Shown piece after piece: positions 22,951-34,815 of a stretch of 64,000 nucleotides of DNA (position 1 is the stretch's first letter; the number at the start of each line of letters is the position of its first letter). Both the position numbers and the translations under genes were made by a program. The DNA comes from Heterocephalus glaber (taxonomy: Eukaryota; Chordata; Mammalia; Rodentia; Bathyergidae). Under the pieces are notes generated by a model. The model made no database searches and was not told the origin of the DNA. It worked only from the letters and a program-made list of their open reading frames with translations. The stretch is from the NCBI RefSeq assembly GCF_000247695.1, contig NW_004624881.1, forward strand, positions 905,062 through 969,061, read 5' to 3'.

Positions 22951-25900
22951 TATCAGTTTCACTATTAACTGTATATTCAGGCCTAAACTTAAAGAAACAC
23001 AGGGAAAATCTGTAACCACCAAAAAAGTTTCAAGAAAAACAGTCTGAGCCTCAGGGCCTGCTGCCAAGCTATCTGCTGGGTGGCTGGTCCCTGCCCTGTC
23101 TGAGTGGCACAGTGTACCAGCCTGCACTGTAGACAGAAGGACACTTTCCAGTTCCCACAACCATGAGCCATGAACTTGCAGAGGAGCCACAGTGCCAGCA
23201 CAGCCTCATTCCACTCCCATTGCCTTGGTGATTGTGGGAAGGAAAAGCGCTGCCCTGAAACTTAGTAGCTACAATGGAAGCCTCACAAGTAGCCTGGGCC
23301 ATGGCCCCAGAGGAAACTCATGCTGCCAGGTCTGGCCATCTGCCAGGATATCCCATCATCTGGAGTAGAGCCCAATACAGCTGGCTGCTGAGCACAGAAT
23401 CAGCATCTCAAGTAGTCAGAGGCCTCCTCACAATGGAAGGTTGAGGGTGTAGACTACTATGCCATCACTTGTCATTAGGTGGTATCCACAGGAACAAAAA
23501 GTGCAGAAAATCTGCCCTCCCCTGGCAGTCAGGTAGAACCCATGCAATCACTGCGATGTTAACTGGAGGATGCAAATGGGGATGGGACCCAGTGACAGAC
23601 TTGTCTGTCCCCCACCCCATGCCTAGCATCTTCCCTCCTCCAGGACACCTCACACTCAGTCAAACTGGTGAAAAGCAGTGTAGCCAAACTCTTCCTTCAC
23701 AATGGCAAGAGAAATTTGCATGACCTTGAAACAAACAAAGTAGCAAACATTCTTATCTCTCTTTTATGTTTGCTTCTCTAACTTTTGGAAGCTAAAACTA
23801 TAACTACCTGTGTGTAAGTAACAAAGAAAACAAAAACAAGTCCTCAGTATCCTACAACTTTATACAAATATACCTGAAGCTTGGTTATGACACTGAGGAA
23901 TTACAGCCGGCATCTCCAGAGGGGACCTATGCACTAGGTGACATTGGCAATAGCATCCAGTTTTCCTGGAGAACTGATCTTCAGGGAATAACAGAGCAGA
24001 CCCACAGCTCCAAAAGTGTACAAGAAAGTCAGTGAGAGCACCCTCTCACCTGCTCCCAGGAGACAGGCGATGCTGCAGGACAGACTGAGCATGTGACAGA
24101 GGGGCTTACCAGGCCCGTTCAAGTTCACAGATATGTGACCTAGTTTTCTGAATAGCAAGCTATTTTCTTTAAATGTATGGCAACCCTCAAAAATAACAAA
24201 ATGACACTGTAGACACCCAAGGGAAATCCAGCAATACAAGTAACATAGAAACACCTGCCAACCTGATCCCTTCAGTACAAATTTTCTTTCCCTCTAATTG
24301 GAAATCATTTTGGATGTAAAAATTTAGTTTCTCCTCACTCTGACTATATTTGCTTAGGTAACTCCTGAAGAGACAGAAAAATGGCTCTACCAGTTGGTAA
24401 AACACGACCTCCAATCTTGATTCAGATTTCTAGGTTACAGTATTCACATTCCCAGGTTGTAGTTTCCCTGTGAAAGTACTGTACTACAGGGAGCTTGCTC
24501 CTCATAAGATTTCAATGACCTGGGCTCCCCATGGACACCTGTGCTCTCTGCACTGCAGTTCCCCACACCAGTGGACCCTCTGTGTGGCCTGTGAGCACTG
24601 CGAGCAAATGCTGCACCCTGAGCAAGAGGCACAGCAAACTGCCAGGACCTGGCCCTGAAAGTCTGTACCAGTTTCCCTTTTTACCACCATAGTGACACCA
24701 AACGCTTCCCAGTTTTAATGTATCACATCCCCACTTGGGGGATGAGTCTGTAATGGAATTTCACTGGAAAATTCTAATAAACCAGGAATTTTTTCCAAAA
24801 ACCATGTTTGACCCATTTCATGCTTTCCCAATTGAGGGAAGGGAACCACAGTAGACATAAAAATCTTGGAGGAATCAGGATGTAAGAGCCAAAAAAATGG
24901 GTATTGTGAGCTTCAGGAGAAATCAAATGCTGAATGCTTCCATGAGTATAAACCTGTACAGAAACCCTAGTAGACAGGGTTAGAGAAGGGACTCAAGGCA
25001 CCACTGTGCATGAGTCCCACACCTGTGAGTGGGAAGGAGCAGCAGAGCTTCCTGTGCAGTGAGGTCTATGTGCTCACCTGCATCCACATGGCCCCAGGGA
25101 CTTTGGTGCAAGACACAGATGAGGCCCCTCCATGAGCAGTTATGGTAGCTGCTCTGCTGCATAGGTCTTCTCATGCAGACATGTGGAGCAGAAGCTGGAT
25201 CAACTCCCAAGTGAACTGGATGCAGTTAGCTTCCGCTAACCCTCACCACCCCGCCCTGCCCAGTAAAGAGAGCCTTTGGGCAGCTGGGAGGCAGGGACAG
25301 GGCTGTGGGTGCTGCCTGAGCCATGCTGCCCATCGAGGTCCTGGGGAACATGCCCTGCTACCCCAAAAGTGAGGAACTGTGTGGGGGGAGCAGAGAGGCA
25401 GAGACACGGTACTTCTGCCCTTTGTATCACTTCACCAATCTCCCTACCATCCCCCCAATCATTATTTGGGAAGATGAAACTTCTGGGACAACAGAAAAGC
25501 TCCAGAAGCCAACTGCTCCAAGTATGTCCCTTACTCATGCTGTCCTCTGGATGCCTGTAAATTTTAATTTAGAGATGTGTGTGTGTGCTGGGAAAACTGT
25601 TCACATGTACATTAGTCCCAGCCTCCTGGAATGGAGACTGTGAGCACCAATGAGGAACCACTGTGCACAAGAGCTAAAAACCTCCCACCTGGGTGCAGAG
25701 TGGTAGGCTTTCTCTATGCTGCTGTGAGCTCCTTTTATCCCATGGTTCCCCTTGAAGTGACACAGTGATTGTAGAATGCATCATTCCTACCTTCCTCACC
25801 AACCTTCTCTCTCTCCCACATGCAGGGTCTCCTAAAGGACCCCTGAAGTTTCAGCTATGGTTTTGCACACTCAGGCAGCGATGGGGGTGAACCCACCTGA

Positions 25901-26368
25901 AGCCCATCACTTGGGTATTTTGGCTGTGGTAAAACCCCTGGTGTTTCTTGTAGTGTTATGCACTGATCACCACCTTGAAAACTTTTGGCCCTGGATTAGC
26001 AAGCAGCTGCCCTCTATGCACTCTCACACAGCAGCACTCACTCCTCAGTATTCATCCCTGCACAGAAGTGCTATCAGAGAGCTTCTCCATCCTGATGAAC
26101 TTTTGTGACATGACATCTGTTAGCATGAGATTCACTGGGTAACCCACCTAAGGTATATTAACATCCATCAAAGCTGGCTCATTCAATTTATAGTCCTTGT
26201 GACTCCATTTCCAGTCCTGAGCTTTTGGGGATTTTAAGTTGTTAACCATGTGACATCTGGCACCTACCTGCATCAGTCCCTGCCCCCAGGCAACGTGCAA
26301 CAGGCTGAGAAAAAGGCAAATGTAACATGGCATGTGGTGCTGGAATTCAGGACTACTCAACCTGCTGG

Positions 26369-26401
26369 CACTTTTTTTTTTTGGTACCTGGGATTGAACT
26401 A
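26369..26401 (-). mobile_element. Severely 5'-truncated SINE
   Basis: Only a poly-T tail plus GGTACCTGGGATTGAACTA, the last part of the ID-like body, remains. It is flanked by CCTGCTGGCACTTTTT and CTTGCTGGCACTTTTT, an obvious target-site duplication. Confidence 0.75.
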
Positions 26402-26440
26402 CTTGCTGGCACTTTTTAAAGGGGACAAAATATACTACAG

Positions 26441-26505
26441 CAGTGATGGCGAACCTTTTAGAGCTGTCCGTGATACAAACAACCCACTTAAGTTTGCCAC
26501 CATGG
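26441..26505 (+). mobile_element. hAT-like MITE, copy 3 (shortened)
   Basis: Starts CAGTGATGGCGAACCTTTTA and contains GTGATACAAACAACC. The far end is shortened (GTTTGCCACCATGG). Flanks TACTACAG and CACTAGAG agree at 6 of 8 positions. Confidence 0.65.
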
Positions 26506-27412
26506 CACTAGAGAGAGGGAGCAAGCATTAAAACCTGATCTGAAAACAGATTCACAAGAGAATAAGAAGTGCCCTGTGCATCCTAATACAAATATATAGG
26601 ATTTGACTTTGGACCCTGAGAGAGAAACAAGGACAGATCCAAGGTGCATGATCTCAGCAGGGGATTCACACACCAACCTGCAGTGTCCTCATTTCACTCA
26701 ATGGAAACCTGGGCAGGGTCATAGGCTCAACACTGCAGAGGAGCCGGCAGCCCAGTGGCCCTGACACCAGCCCACACCTCTCCCCTCGGCGAGGACACTG
26801 CTCTTGTCAAGGGTGCCACGTCACTCACTCTGGTGCCTGGGGGTAGCAGCAAGGGTTACAAGATATTCCTGTCTACATAAGCGGTGTGTAGTGTGTGAAT
26901 CTGGTGTCAGGTCACAAATTCTGTGCACTTCTAAAAGGTACTGAGGCTATCTGAGGCAAGACTGATTTGCACAGAGATGCCTGCAGCATGGCACAGGAGT
27001 GACAATTATTTGGGCAAAGCAGTAACGTGGAAAAGCTCAGGTTCTATGCAGGGCCATGATAAAATGATGTTTGAACAGTGGTGAGTCTGGGTCTGGCTAT
27101 GGCGCTGGAGAACCCGAGTTTTCTGGACACTCACCAGAGTCCAGCCCTGCATGCAGCTGGACACTAAAGAACAGCACCACTGGGAGCTGTTAGCAGCAAG
27201 TCTTGTGCAGCTCATTGGAAAACACTGGGAGGAAGGGCCACAGCCTAGGGAAGGACAGCCAGGCTCGGGAGGACCCCAGGCACAGGCATCTTCTCTGGGC
27301 TGATGGTGATCAGTGCCCACTGCACTGAAAGAGCCTCGACTGCCCATCCCGGTCACCCTGGTGGCTATCCAGAGAGTGTGGGTGGTGCCAGAGGCTCACA
27401 TCAGAGGGACAC

Positions 27413-27630
27413 CTACATTAGCCCCAGTGTGGTGTGAAGAGAGCCCCAGGCTTCTCTGGCATCACTGCACTGGACTTGTGGTCTCGCGCCCAGGAGTGTA
27501 TGCTGCTCTCTTCGGCCACTGCCTTCCCCATGGAGTCACTCCAAGGAGGAGTCACAGTCACCTTCTTTGCTGGGGGTTCAGCTTCCTCTGAAGCTGGCCT
27601 CTTGTGCACAGAGGACATTTTCATCCCGGT
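27413..27630 (-). pseudogene. DIDO1-like: DIDO1-like exon 4
   Basis: The acceptor CTCTCCAG is intact. The exon reads TGMKMSSVHKRPASEEAEPP, then SWARDHKSSAVMPEKPGAL, matching the DIDO1 linker of low complexity. A TAA follows HWG near 27,418, close to a weak donor GTGTCC. The following intron is about 6.2 kb. Confidence 0.88.
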
Positions 27631-28745
27631 CTGGAGAGTCAGTGAGAGCCCAATGATTAAGGTCAGAAATGTCACCTCTGCTCCTAGCACACAGTTACTG
27701 TCATGACTCTTCTCCTCAGGTCACCTTGAGACTCCTACCCATCCCTGACTGGTACACAGCTGCTCATGTGGCTAAGTCTGCACACTAAGGGGACCCTCAC
27801 ATCCTCATGGACCCACACATCCTCCCTCATGGGAGGACCTCAGGTTTCTGGGTCTCATGAAGGTCCCGAGATGGAACCAGGTTTGACCTGCAGTGACACA
27901 AGTCTGCGGACAGCAGAACAGTGTGAGCCACACAAGTGAGGCAGAGTATCAAGGCATAGTGCAAGGACTGAGTGCAGGTGTCAGGAGGTGCTTGGCCCCA
28001 AATGGGAAGGCATGGGACTTGCAAGGAGGAGACAAACGCCATTTCTACTTCTGAACAGAAACTCTGGAGTTTTGGATGCTAAGGAAAGGTCTTTGAACTC
28101 TCAGCTCTGCTGTCTCCTTACTGTGTCTACCAGACCTGTTCTTTAGCAGCTGTGGGAGTCAAAATGAGCAGCGTTGAAGTCAAGGTGTCTGAAGGGAAGC
28201 AAGCAACAGACAATGAACTAGAGATCATGGGAGCAGTGGGAGGTACGATCTGCATGGTTCACATGCACCGAGCCACTGATGGTCATTTCCAGATGAGCCT
28301 CAGGATAATGCATGACTAACCCAAGAGCTTCTCATTGCTAAACATCCCCGATTCTTCCAAATCACACACAGTTGAAAAATGACACAATTTTGAGAGCTGT
28401 CTTGAAGCAGAGTCCTGACTAGAACCTACCCTCCCTGGATGCCTGGGATTTGAATTTGCACACAGTAAACAAGGGTGGCTATGATCACCCTGGTGGATCT
28501 GTGTGTCCTGGTGTCTTAGTTCCTGTGGGGTGGCCAGTTTCCTGCACTGACTCATAGCACAGCTTTCAGGCTGAGGCCTGAGCCAAGGGCAGAAGACAGA
28601 AGTAAAGGAGATACAAGCTGCAAAGCATGGACACCTGCTGTGCCCGTGTTATACTCCTTCAGTAAATAAGCATAGGGACATCAGACACACAGTGTCACAC
28701 ACACTTTTGTGGCAAAGGTTCCCAGGGTCACCTGGGTCAGCTCAC

Positions 28746-28958
28746 CTAAACACTAGGTTTTGGGAGATGGAGCTTTTCTGGCTTCATCCTGACCTTCTTC
28801 TTCAGCTTTGGTTTGTGTTCTTTATGTGCACTGAGCAATCTCATAGCAGCTGCTCTGTGCTTGAGAATGCAGTCATTGCAGCAGTAGACTGTGTCAGGCT
28901 GTGCCACATTGAAGCACCCAGGGCCCACACAGGGCATGGTTCCAGGAGCCACTGTGAC
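28746..28958 (-). pseudogene. DIDO1-like: DIDO1-like exon 3 (Cys-rich segment)
   Basis: The acceptor TTCTGCAG and donor GTGAGC are both intact. The exon reads VTVAPGTMPCVGPGCFNVAQ, then CCNDCILKHRAAAMRLLS and a lysine-rich end, matching DIDO1 between the PHD and TFIIS domains. The cysteines are kept. The last codon is TAG where the parent gene has Gln (CAG), a single C-to-T change that would stop translation exactly at the exon junction. Confidence 0.92.
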
Positions 28959-29329
28959 CTGCAGAAGCCAACAGGAGACATCACACGATGGATGCGCTAA
29001 TGCCTGCAGGAAACACACCTTGTCCAGGCGCTGTGGACAGTATCACAGTCACTGTCTTTGAGAGACTCTAATGGTATTTTAGATGTGAATTTGTTCATGC
29101 AAACTGCACAAATCCCTGCTGGCTGTAGGAGTTCCCACCGTGTAACCACCCCTGACAGCTTGTGCCAAGCAGGATCCTAAGGTGGCCCCTAGTGCACACA
29201 CTCTCATATTCCCTCCCCTTCAGCTTGAGCACTGCTGAGGACATCCAGGGGCCAACAGCTGGGTCCCTGGGACCACACGGGCAGGTTCTGGTGAGATAAC
29301 GCGGAGTCAAAAATGTTCAGACCGAATCA

Positions 29330-29353
29330 GGTGAAAGTTCTTTTTATTTTATT

Positions 29354-29388
<35 letters not shown>

Positions 29389-29410
29389 TTTTTTTAGGGT
29401 GAAAGTTCTT
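29330..29410 (-). mobile_element. (TTTA)n tract between direct repeats: tail-only retro-insertion
   Basis: GGTGAAAGTTCTT occurs at 29,330-29,342 and again at 29,398-29,410 on either side of about 55 bp of pure TTTA/TTTTA. This is what a retrotransposon insertion truncated to its A-rich tail would leave. Confidence 0.65.
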
Positions 29411-29514
29411 AAGGAGGGACTGGACCTTTCCCATCGGGAGACTCTGAGCCAGCCTGGTAAAAGGCATGGCCACCATGGTTAGAATAACCTCCTATATCTG
29501 ACTGAATTTGCTTC

Positions 29515-29665
29515 ATTTTCTGCAGTGCTCAGATATGGGTGCAGGACCTTCGCACTGAGCCCCAGCCTCAACCCCAGCCCCTCCTCTTTTCTGTTTTGAG
29601 ACAGGATCTCACTGAGTTGGTTTGCTGCCCTGTCTCTGCCTAAGTTCACACTCTTGTGGGGATCT
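29515..29665 (-). mobile_element. Decayed B1-ID composite SINE, antisense
   Basis: An ID-like remnant (GTGCAGGACCTTCGCACTGA, CCCCAGCC) is followed by a B1 remnant (TTTTGAGACAGGATCTCACT). Confidence 0.6.
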
Positions 29666-29845
29666 TGAGAGGCTCAGACAGATTTGAGTGAAGGCTGCTT
29701 CCCTTGTGGGCCACCTTGTGCCATGCACAGTGTCCAACCCAGCAAAAGCCAGTCTTACACAAAGGGGGCACAGCTCAGGGTCTGGTGTTTCTGTCCACAG
29801 CCAGCAAGGTCACCCTGCATGCTAACTGGGCAGACAAATATTCAC

Positions 29846-30166
29846 AGGCGTGGACATCTTCATGGCCTCCTTGCCCCTGGGGCTTGAGGTTTCCTCACTT
29901 TCACTCCTGCTCCCCTGGTTGGCACTGTACTTCAGCTCACTGGCCCTCTGCTCTTGTCCTGTGTGTTGCCAGCACCTCTGGATTTGCATCCAGGCTCCTG
30001 GTCATCAGTGGCTTCTGACATCCTCTCCTCCTGTGCTTGCAGGTTGGTGCAGTTCAGGTCAACATGATCAGCCCCATTCCTCTCCAAGAGCCATCCCCGA
30101 GCCTCAAAAATCCCCACACAGTCAACATGGAACCACTCCTCACAGCCGTCAGGGCAGATCATCAAC
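29846..30166 (-). pseudogene. DIDO1-like: DIDO1-like exon 2 (PHD finger)
   Basis: The acceptor CTCTCAG is intact and joins exon 1 in the expected phase. The exon reads LMICPDGCEEWFHVDCVGI, then EARGWLLERNG and LNCTNLQ, clearly the DIDO1 PHD finger that in the parent binds methylated histone H3K4. The Cys of the third zinc ligand is now Pro (after MIC) and the penultimate Cys is lost (HVDLNC). With the Cys lost in exon 1, three of eight zinc ligands are gone. A TGA ends the frame at 29,932 and the rest (KEAMKMSTP) continues in another frame to a GTGAAT donor. Confidence 0.9.
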
Positions 30167-30865
30167 CTGAGAGGACAAAGTGATGGAGTCGGGATGGGGG
30201 AGCAGCGGCCACCACTTCCCAACATGCTCAGAGGCCATGCTGCCTTTAATGCTCTGTTCTGAGGCAGAGTGGAGCGCACAGGACTGACAGACCCACACTT
30301 TCCTCTGCCTGTGCATTCACACCCAACCACATGTGTGCCATCATTTTCTCCACCAGAGAATTCTAACAGTGATCAGTGGCTTCCATGTGCATCTGAACAT
30401 AACAGCACCAACAGCAGCATCTCCGACCAGGCCCCAGGGTACCCAGCCTGGCCCAGGCCCCCAGTCCTAGCAGGGCCAAGGGCAGTCAGGTCTGCACACT
30501 GGAGCCTCTGGGCCCACAGCACCCATCCTAGGGACCTGGGACAGCAGACGCGCTCCTGCTGCCCACACCACAGCCCCGCATGCATGATGAGCTGACCCTG
30601 TGGTCTGCTACCCGACCGGCACTGCCAGCAGGGTATGTGGTTGGTGGCAGCAGTGTGGAGAGGGTGGTGGCAGGCAGCCATCTGAACTCCGGCGTCTTCC
30701 CTTCATGCAGGGACTGAGCAGCTTTTCCCAATCAACTACTTACCAGTCCGGCCAGCTGGGGAGTCAGTTAGCCTCCAAACAAAGGGAAAATCCTCTTGCC
30801 TGCCCATTAGCAGGCTTGGGCTTTTGTGAACATGAGCAGAACCCCCGCTCATGACTTTGACCCAC

Positions 30866-31639
30866 CTGTTGCTATGAGGCTGGTGGCAGATACGGAAGAG
30901 GGTTGGAAACCTCACACTCAGGCCAAGGCTTGCCCAGGGCCCAGGGGTCTTTGTCTCCAGGTCCCTGAACCATTGCTGCCTCCAATTCACACACTCAGTC
31001 AGATCCTTGAGCAGCCTCGGGGTCCTGCCTGCATGGTGGCTCCTTGAAGCTGGCACTGCCTGCCTGGAGTTCCATGCCTTTGGTGGGCTCCTCCTCCCAA
31101 GTTGGTTTCCGCGGGTTACTGCAGCCACCCTTTGGGGCCCTTTCTGCTGGTTCTTGCTCTGGCTTCCTTGGGAGGAGATTCTGAAGTCCCTCCACAGTGA
31201 AGCTATCACTGTCACTGTCGGCAGTGTCACCCTGCTCATCCCGGCCTCTAGGTTTCACACACTCAGAGCCAGGTGCTGGTCCACTCTTCCTCTCAGAGCT
31301 GCTCTCACTGTGCCCTTCCAGGGCGCTGTGCACAGGAGACCCTGGGCAGGATGCTGGCTCTCGGGAACCCTCCAGGGACACAGCCACATGGTTCCCTCCA
31401 TGCCACCAGCCTGTGCTCTGGGGCTCTCTGACCTGCTGGGGGTGCTTTGGCCACCTCCTGTGAAGTTGCAGGGAGGGGTTGAGTGGCTGCTGCCAGTCAA
31501 GGTCCACCTCGGTGTCCCCAGAGCCCTCCCACTGTGTGATCATGGTCCTTCGGATGCCCCAGGTCCTCCTGAACTCTTTCCTCATGGGACTGAGGGCCTC
31601 AGGTGCATCCACATTGCTCTGGTCCCCGGGGTCCTCCAT
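30866..31639 (-). pseudogene. DIDO1-like: DIDO1-like first coding exon
   Basis: The ATG at 31639-31637 starts MEDPGDQSNVDAPEAL, followed by KEFRRTWGIRRT, matching the DIDO1 N-terminus. An acidic stretch (DTADSDSDSF) and EQEPAERAPKG also match. This frame stops near 30,995. The exon's last codons, which carry the start of the PHD finger, survive in another frame as FRICHQPHSNR, so there is a frameshift between. In that piece the first zinc-binding Cys is Arg. The exon ends CAACAG with an intact donor GTGGGT. An in-frame start further upstream (31,735) belongs to intron or 5' flank sequence and is not preferred. Confidence 0.9.
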
Positions 31640-34600
31640 CCCTGTGTAAAAGGCAATCATACTGTGACCACAGACCCCTGAGAGCCTCCTCCAGCACAGG
31701 AGCAGGCACCCACTTGAGGGAAATATGAAGGGCACTGAAATAAAACAGGCTCCTTCTCACAAAGGTACAGCTGTCCATAAACTACAGGCTTCTGACCTCC
31801 TCTCCTAAGCTGTGGTTGAGATGACTCTAGGGGACTCGGGAACTTCAGTATACAGCAAATGTTCAGCAGAAAACTCTGCAGCCTCCAATGCCATGTACAG
31901 TGTCCCGGCTTACATGCTTAGGACCTGCCTGGCCTACTTAAGGGAAGAAGTAACGAAGGAAGCAGCAAGCCAAGCAGGGTGAGGACACGACTGCCACCTT
32001 GAGGCTGGCTGACGCCCAGGTGTTGCCTAGAAGCCTGCCTTCAGATGGCACTTGATGTGGAGCAGGGTGTCCAGTGCTGTGCCACCTCTATGCCTGCTGT
32101 GAAAAGACTGTCCAGGGCCCCCAGGCTGTGGAGCCGAGCTCAGACACATGCTCTCAGGGTCCATACAACAGACACTGGTGGCCCATTGTAGACATCGCCT
32201 CAGGCCATCAAGGGAGGGGACAGCCAATGCTGACTATGCTCTGTGACATGAAAATGGGCCTTGTTTTGGTCCACTGCACTCAGATGTGGCCATGGCTTCA
32301 GCCTCTACTCCTGGTCTGTTTCACTTCCTTTCTACAACACTAAAGGGTGCATGCCAAACTTTACTTCTTAGTTAAAATGACAAAACTGGAAGAAAATGGT
32401 ACATACCTGGACAATTGTTTTGTATGCTACCCAGGTATTAATCACACATTGAGGCTAATTATGTTTCTGATTTTACTCCATGCTCCATCCTAGGGGAAGG
32501 ACTGTAGAAAATGAAACCCTAAAAATGCAAAATACATAAAGCTAAAAGTTAATAGCATCCATTTTTTTCTCCCGAGTGCATTCCATCCTTCAGTAAGAGA
32601 TGGAGCAGGAGAGCGACCTCTAAACTGTGTAACCTCGACCCACACTGGGGCCAGTCAGGAGCTATGGGAATCAGGAGGCCACCACTGGGTCACTTCAGGG
32701 GACTCCACCACTGGAAGGACACAGCTCAGCTAAGGAGGCATAGTGCAGGCTCTGGGGCTGAGGACCCATGTGCAGCCCTCAGCAGGGTGCACAGCGGGCT
32801 CTGTCAGTGACACTGAGCTGCTATCCCCCAGGAGAGCTTGTTCATGTCCACTCTGGGAAAAGCCAAGACTGGGGACTTATACAGAGCACAGCCCACAGAA
32901 CAGCAGTCACAGTTACTACCTCATCCTCACCAGAAAGTCTTGTGAGGAGAACTTCCTCCACTCATGGAAACCAATGAATTTGTAGCACACTTTTTCCTTT
33001 TTAAAAATTGGAAATCGCACCCAGGGCCTGGAGCACACTAACCACATGTTCTACCCAAATCACACCCCACCCCAGAGGGGCCAAATCTGATAGAAGCTGG
33101 AAGAGGCTCAAGTCCTGTTCTGCACAGAGCACTGAACTTCTTCTCGAGTGCAGTTAGAGGGGCCGCACCAGACTTCACCAAGATGGCCCGGGGCAGGCGC
33201 AGTGCCCACACCCCCACGACATCAGGAAGCTCACTGAGTACCAGCTGCCAATGGAATGGCTTTCTGCAGAAGAATCCTCTTCTACACCATGCCATCACCA
33301 GCGAGAGAACGCACAATATACAGTGTGAACACTGATAATACAGCCAGTGGGGGAAACCAGGGAATCGAATTGGGAAGAGAGGATTAGACATTCAAGTAAT
33401 CACCTTGGGGTAATGTTTATGACATTTCAAATGACCAGGAAGGCTACTTGGGTCTGTTTCTTTACAAAGAATGTGACTCTGGAGGTAGGAAATACAAATA
33501 AATCACATTGACACATTGCTGCTATTTCACAGGACTGCACTTTACCTGCCCCAGCACTGAACATGGATAACGGGTCCTGGAACCATGAAAACCACACAAA
33601 CCAGATGAAGAAGCCACTTGGTGCCTGCAATGGCAAAGCCTCAGCTCTCCACAGTCAGTCACCACTCATGAGCGAGAGAACAGAGGTTTTCCTGTGGAGA
33701 GCTCCTGCAGGGACAGAAAGACCTGCTACTGATCTTAGGCAACACCAACAGTGAAAAATAAAAGGGAGGCACCAAACTTTCCAAGTTCTCCATTATTCCA
33801 GTGATGGATACACATATCCAGGTCTGGGAATGGCCCACAGGGTCTTTTCAGGACTCGGGACAATGGCAGACACGCCTGGTGCACTTGAGAGGGGACCTGG
33901 TCAGCCCAGGGCCAGCGGCAGGCTCGTTAGCCTGGGGGTCCAGGTGGTGGCTCCCATAGGCTGGCCTGAAGGATCAGTAATGGGCAGCAGTTTCTTCCCG
34001 GTGATGAGTCTGCTTGTGAGGGGACTCAGCTCAGTGAAGCCCAACATGGGCACTGGACACAGGGTCACATTTAGAAAGCACAGGTGACAAAGTGATGTTC
34101 AGAGTGACTTAAAAAGTCTTAATACTGTGGCTATTTCATCACTCAATGAAGATCTGATGAGTTCAGAAAGCCCGTGTTCATGATAACTGACCTATGGTGT
34201 ACTGGTCACCTCCGTGTATGGAGGGACACTTGTCCTCCCAGGCCCCCTACAACAGCTCTAGTCTGAACACTCACTCAACACCCCTCTTTCCAGCCACTTC
34301 CAGAATGTTTCTTTTCCACCACTGGCCCCACAGCCCGAGCTCCTGAGCAGAGCCACCTCTTACCTCTGCCCCTGCCTGGCTCCAACAGACTCCTCCTCTC
34401 CTGTGGGTTCCCTAGTGACCCAGGACAAAGGGCAAACATTCTATCTCATCTTAAAGGGACAGGGACCATGCAGACCTCAGCGTCTACATGAAGCCACCAC
34501 AGTCACCTCAGGACCTCCCTGTGGGTGTGCTCAAAATCCCTTGCTCCCAATCCCTACTTCAAGAGTTCAGCAACCAGCCTACAATGAGAAGAAAATGAAA

Positions 34601-34686
34601 AGAGAATGCACCAGAACCTGTGGGGTACAGCGAAGACAAATCAAAGTTAGAAATGTATAGCTAGGAGTTCCTACATCAAAAAATCA
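31640..34686. other. Upstream flank of the DIDO1-like copy
   Basis: No CpG-rich promoter, non-coding first exon or recognised gene was seen. A weak antisense ID remnant may lie at 32,995-33,065 (GCACCCAGGGCCTGGAGCAC). Confidence 0.45.
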
Positions 34687-34815
34687 GAAGCTGGGCATGG
34701 TGGGGCATGCCTGTAATCCCAGCACTTGGGAGGCTGTGGCAGGAGGATCACCTTGAGTTCAAGGTGACCCTGAACTACATTAGTGAGACTCTGTCTCAAA
34801 ATATTAAAACAAAAA
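34687..34815 (+). mobile_element. B1-type SINE
   Basis: GCTGGGCATGGTGGGGCATG, CCTGTAATCCCAGCACTTGG and TGAGACTCTGTCTCAAAATA in order, ending in an A-rich tail. Confidence 0.92.

Larger units (their letters stand above)
21206..27412. other. Large intron of the DIDO1-like copy
   Basis: About 6.2 kb. It contains an antisense ID SINE at 22.86-22.95 kb, a short SINE fragment at 26.37 kb and a hAT-like MITE at 26.44 kb. Many chance frames are present; none shows a domain. Confidence 0.5.
10865..31639 (-). pseudogene. DIDO1-like: Unprocessed DIDO1-like pseudogene (whole locus)
   Basis: Twelve blocks on the minus strand match successive parts of DIDO1, in order and separated by introns, so this arose by DNA duplication and not retrotransposition. 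DIDO1 is a nuclear chromatin reader with an N-terminal region, PHD finger, TFIIS central domain, SPOC domain and acidic/proline-rich C-terminus. The copy has a frameshift before the PHD, a stop and frameshift in exon 2, a stop as the last codon of exon 3, frameshifts in the exons at 17.7 and 15.7 kb, and a stop at 11.04 kb. Two expected coding parts were not found: the segment just after the TFIIS exon, and the first part of SPOC. Most acceptors (AG) and donors (GT) survive. Homology fades below about 10,865, so most of the long last exon is missing. The parental gene is not in the window. Confidence 0.9.

Noticed and set aside
30995..31735. Upstream ATG at 31,735 as the DIDO1-like start
   Set aside because: The 32 codons before MEDPGDQSN do not resemble the parent, which starts at the equivalent of 31,639.
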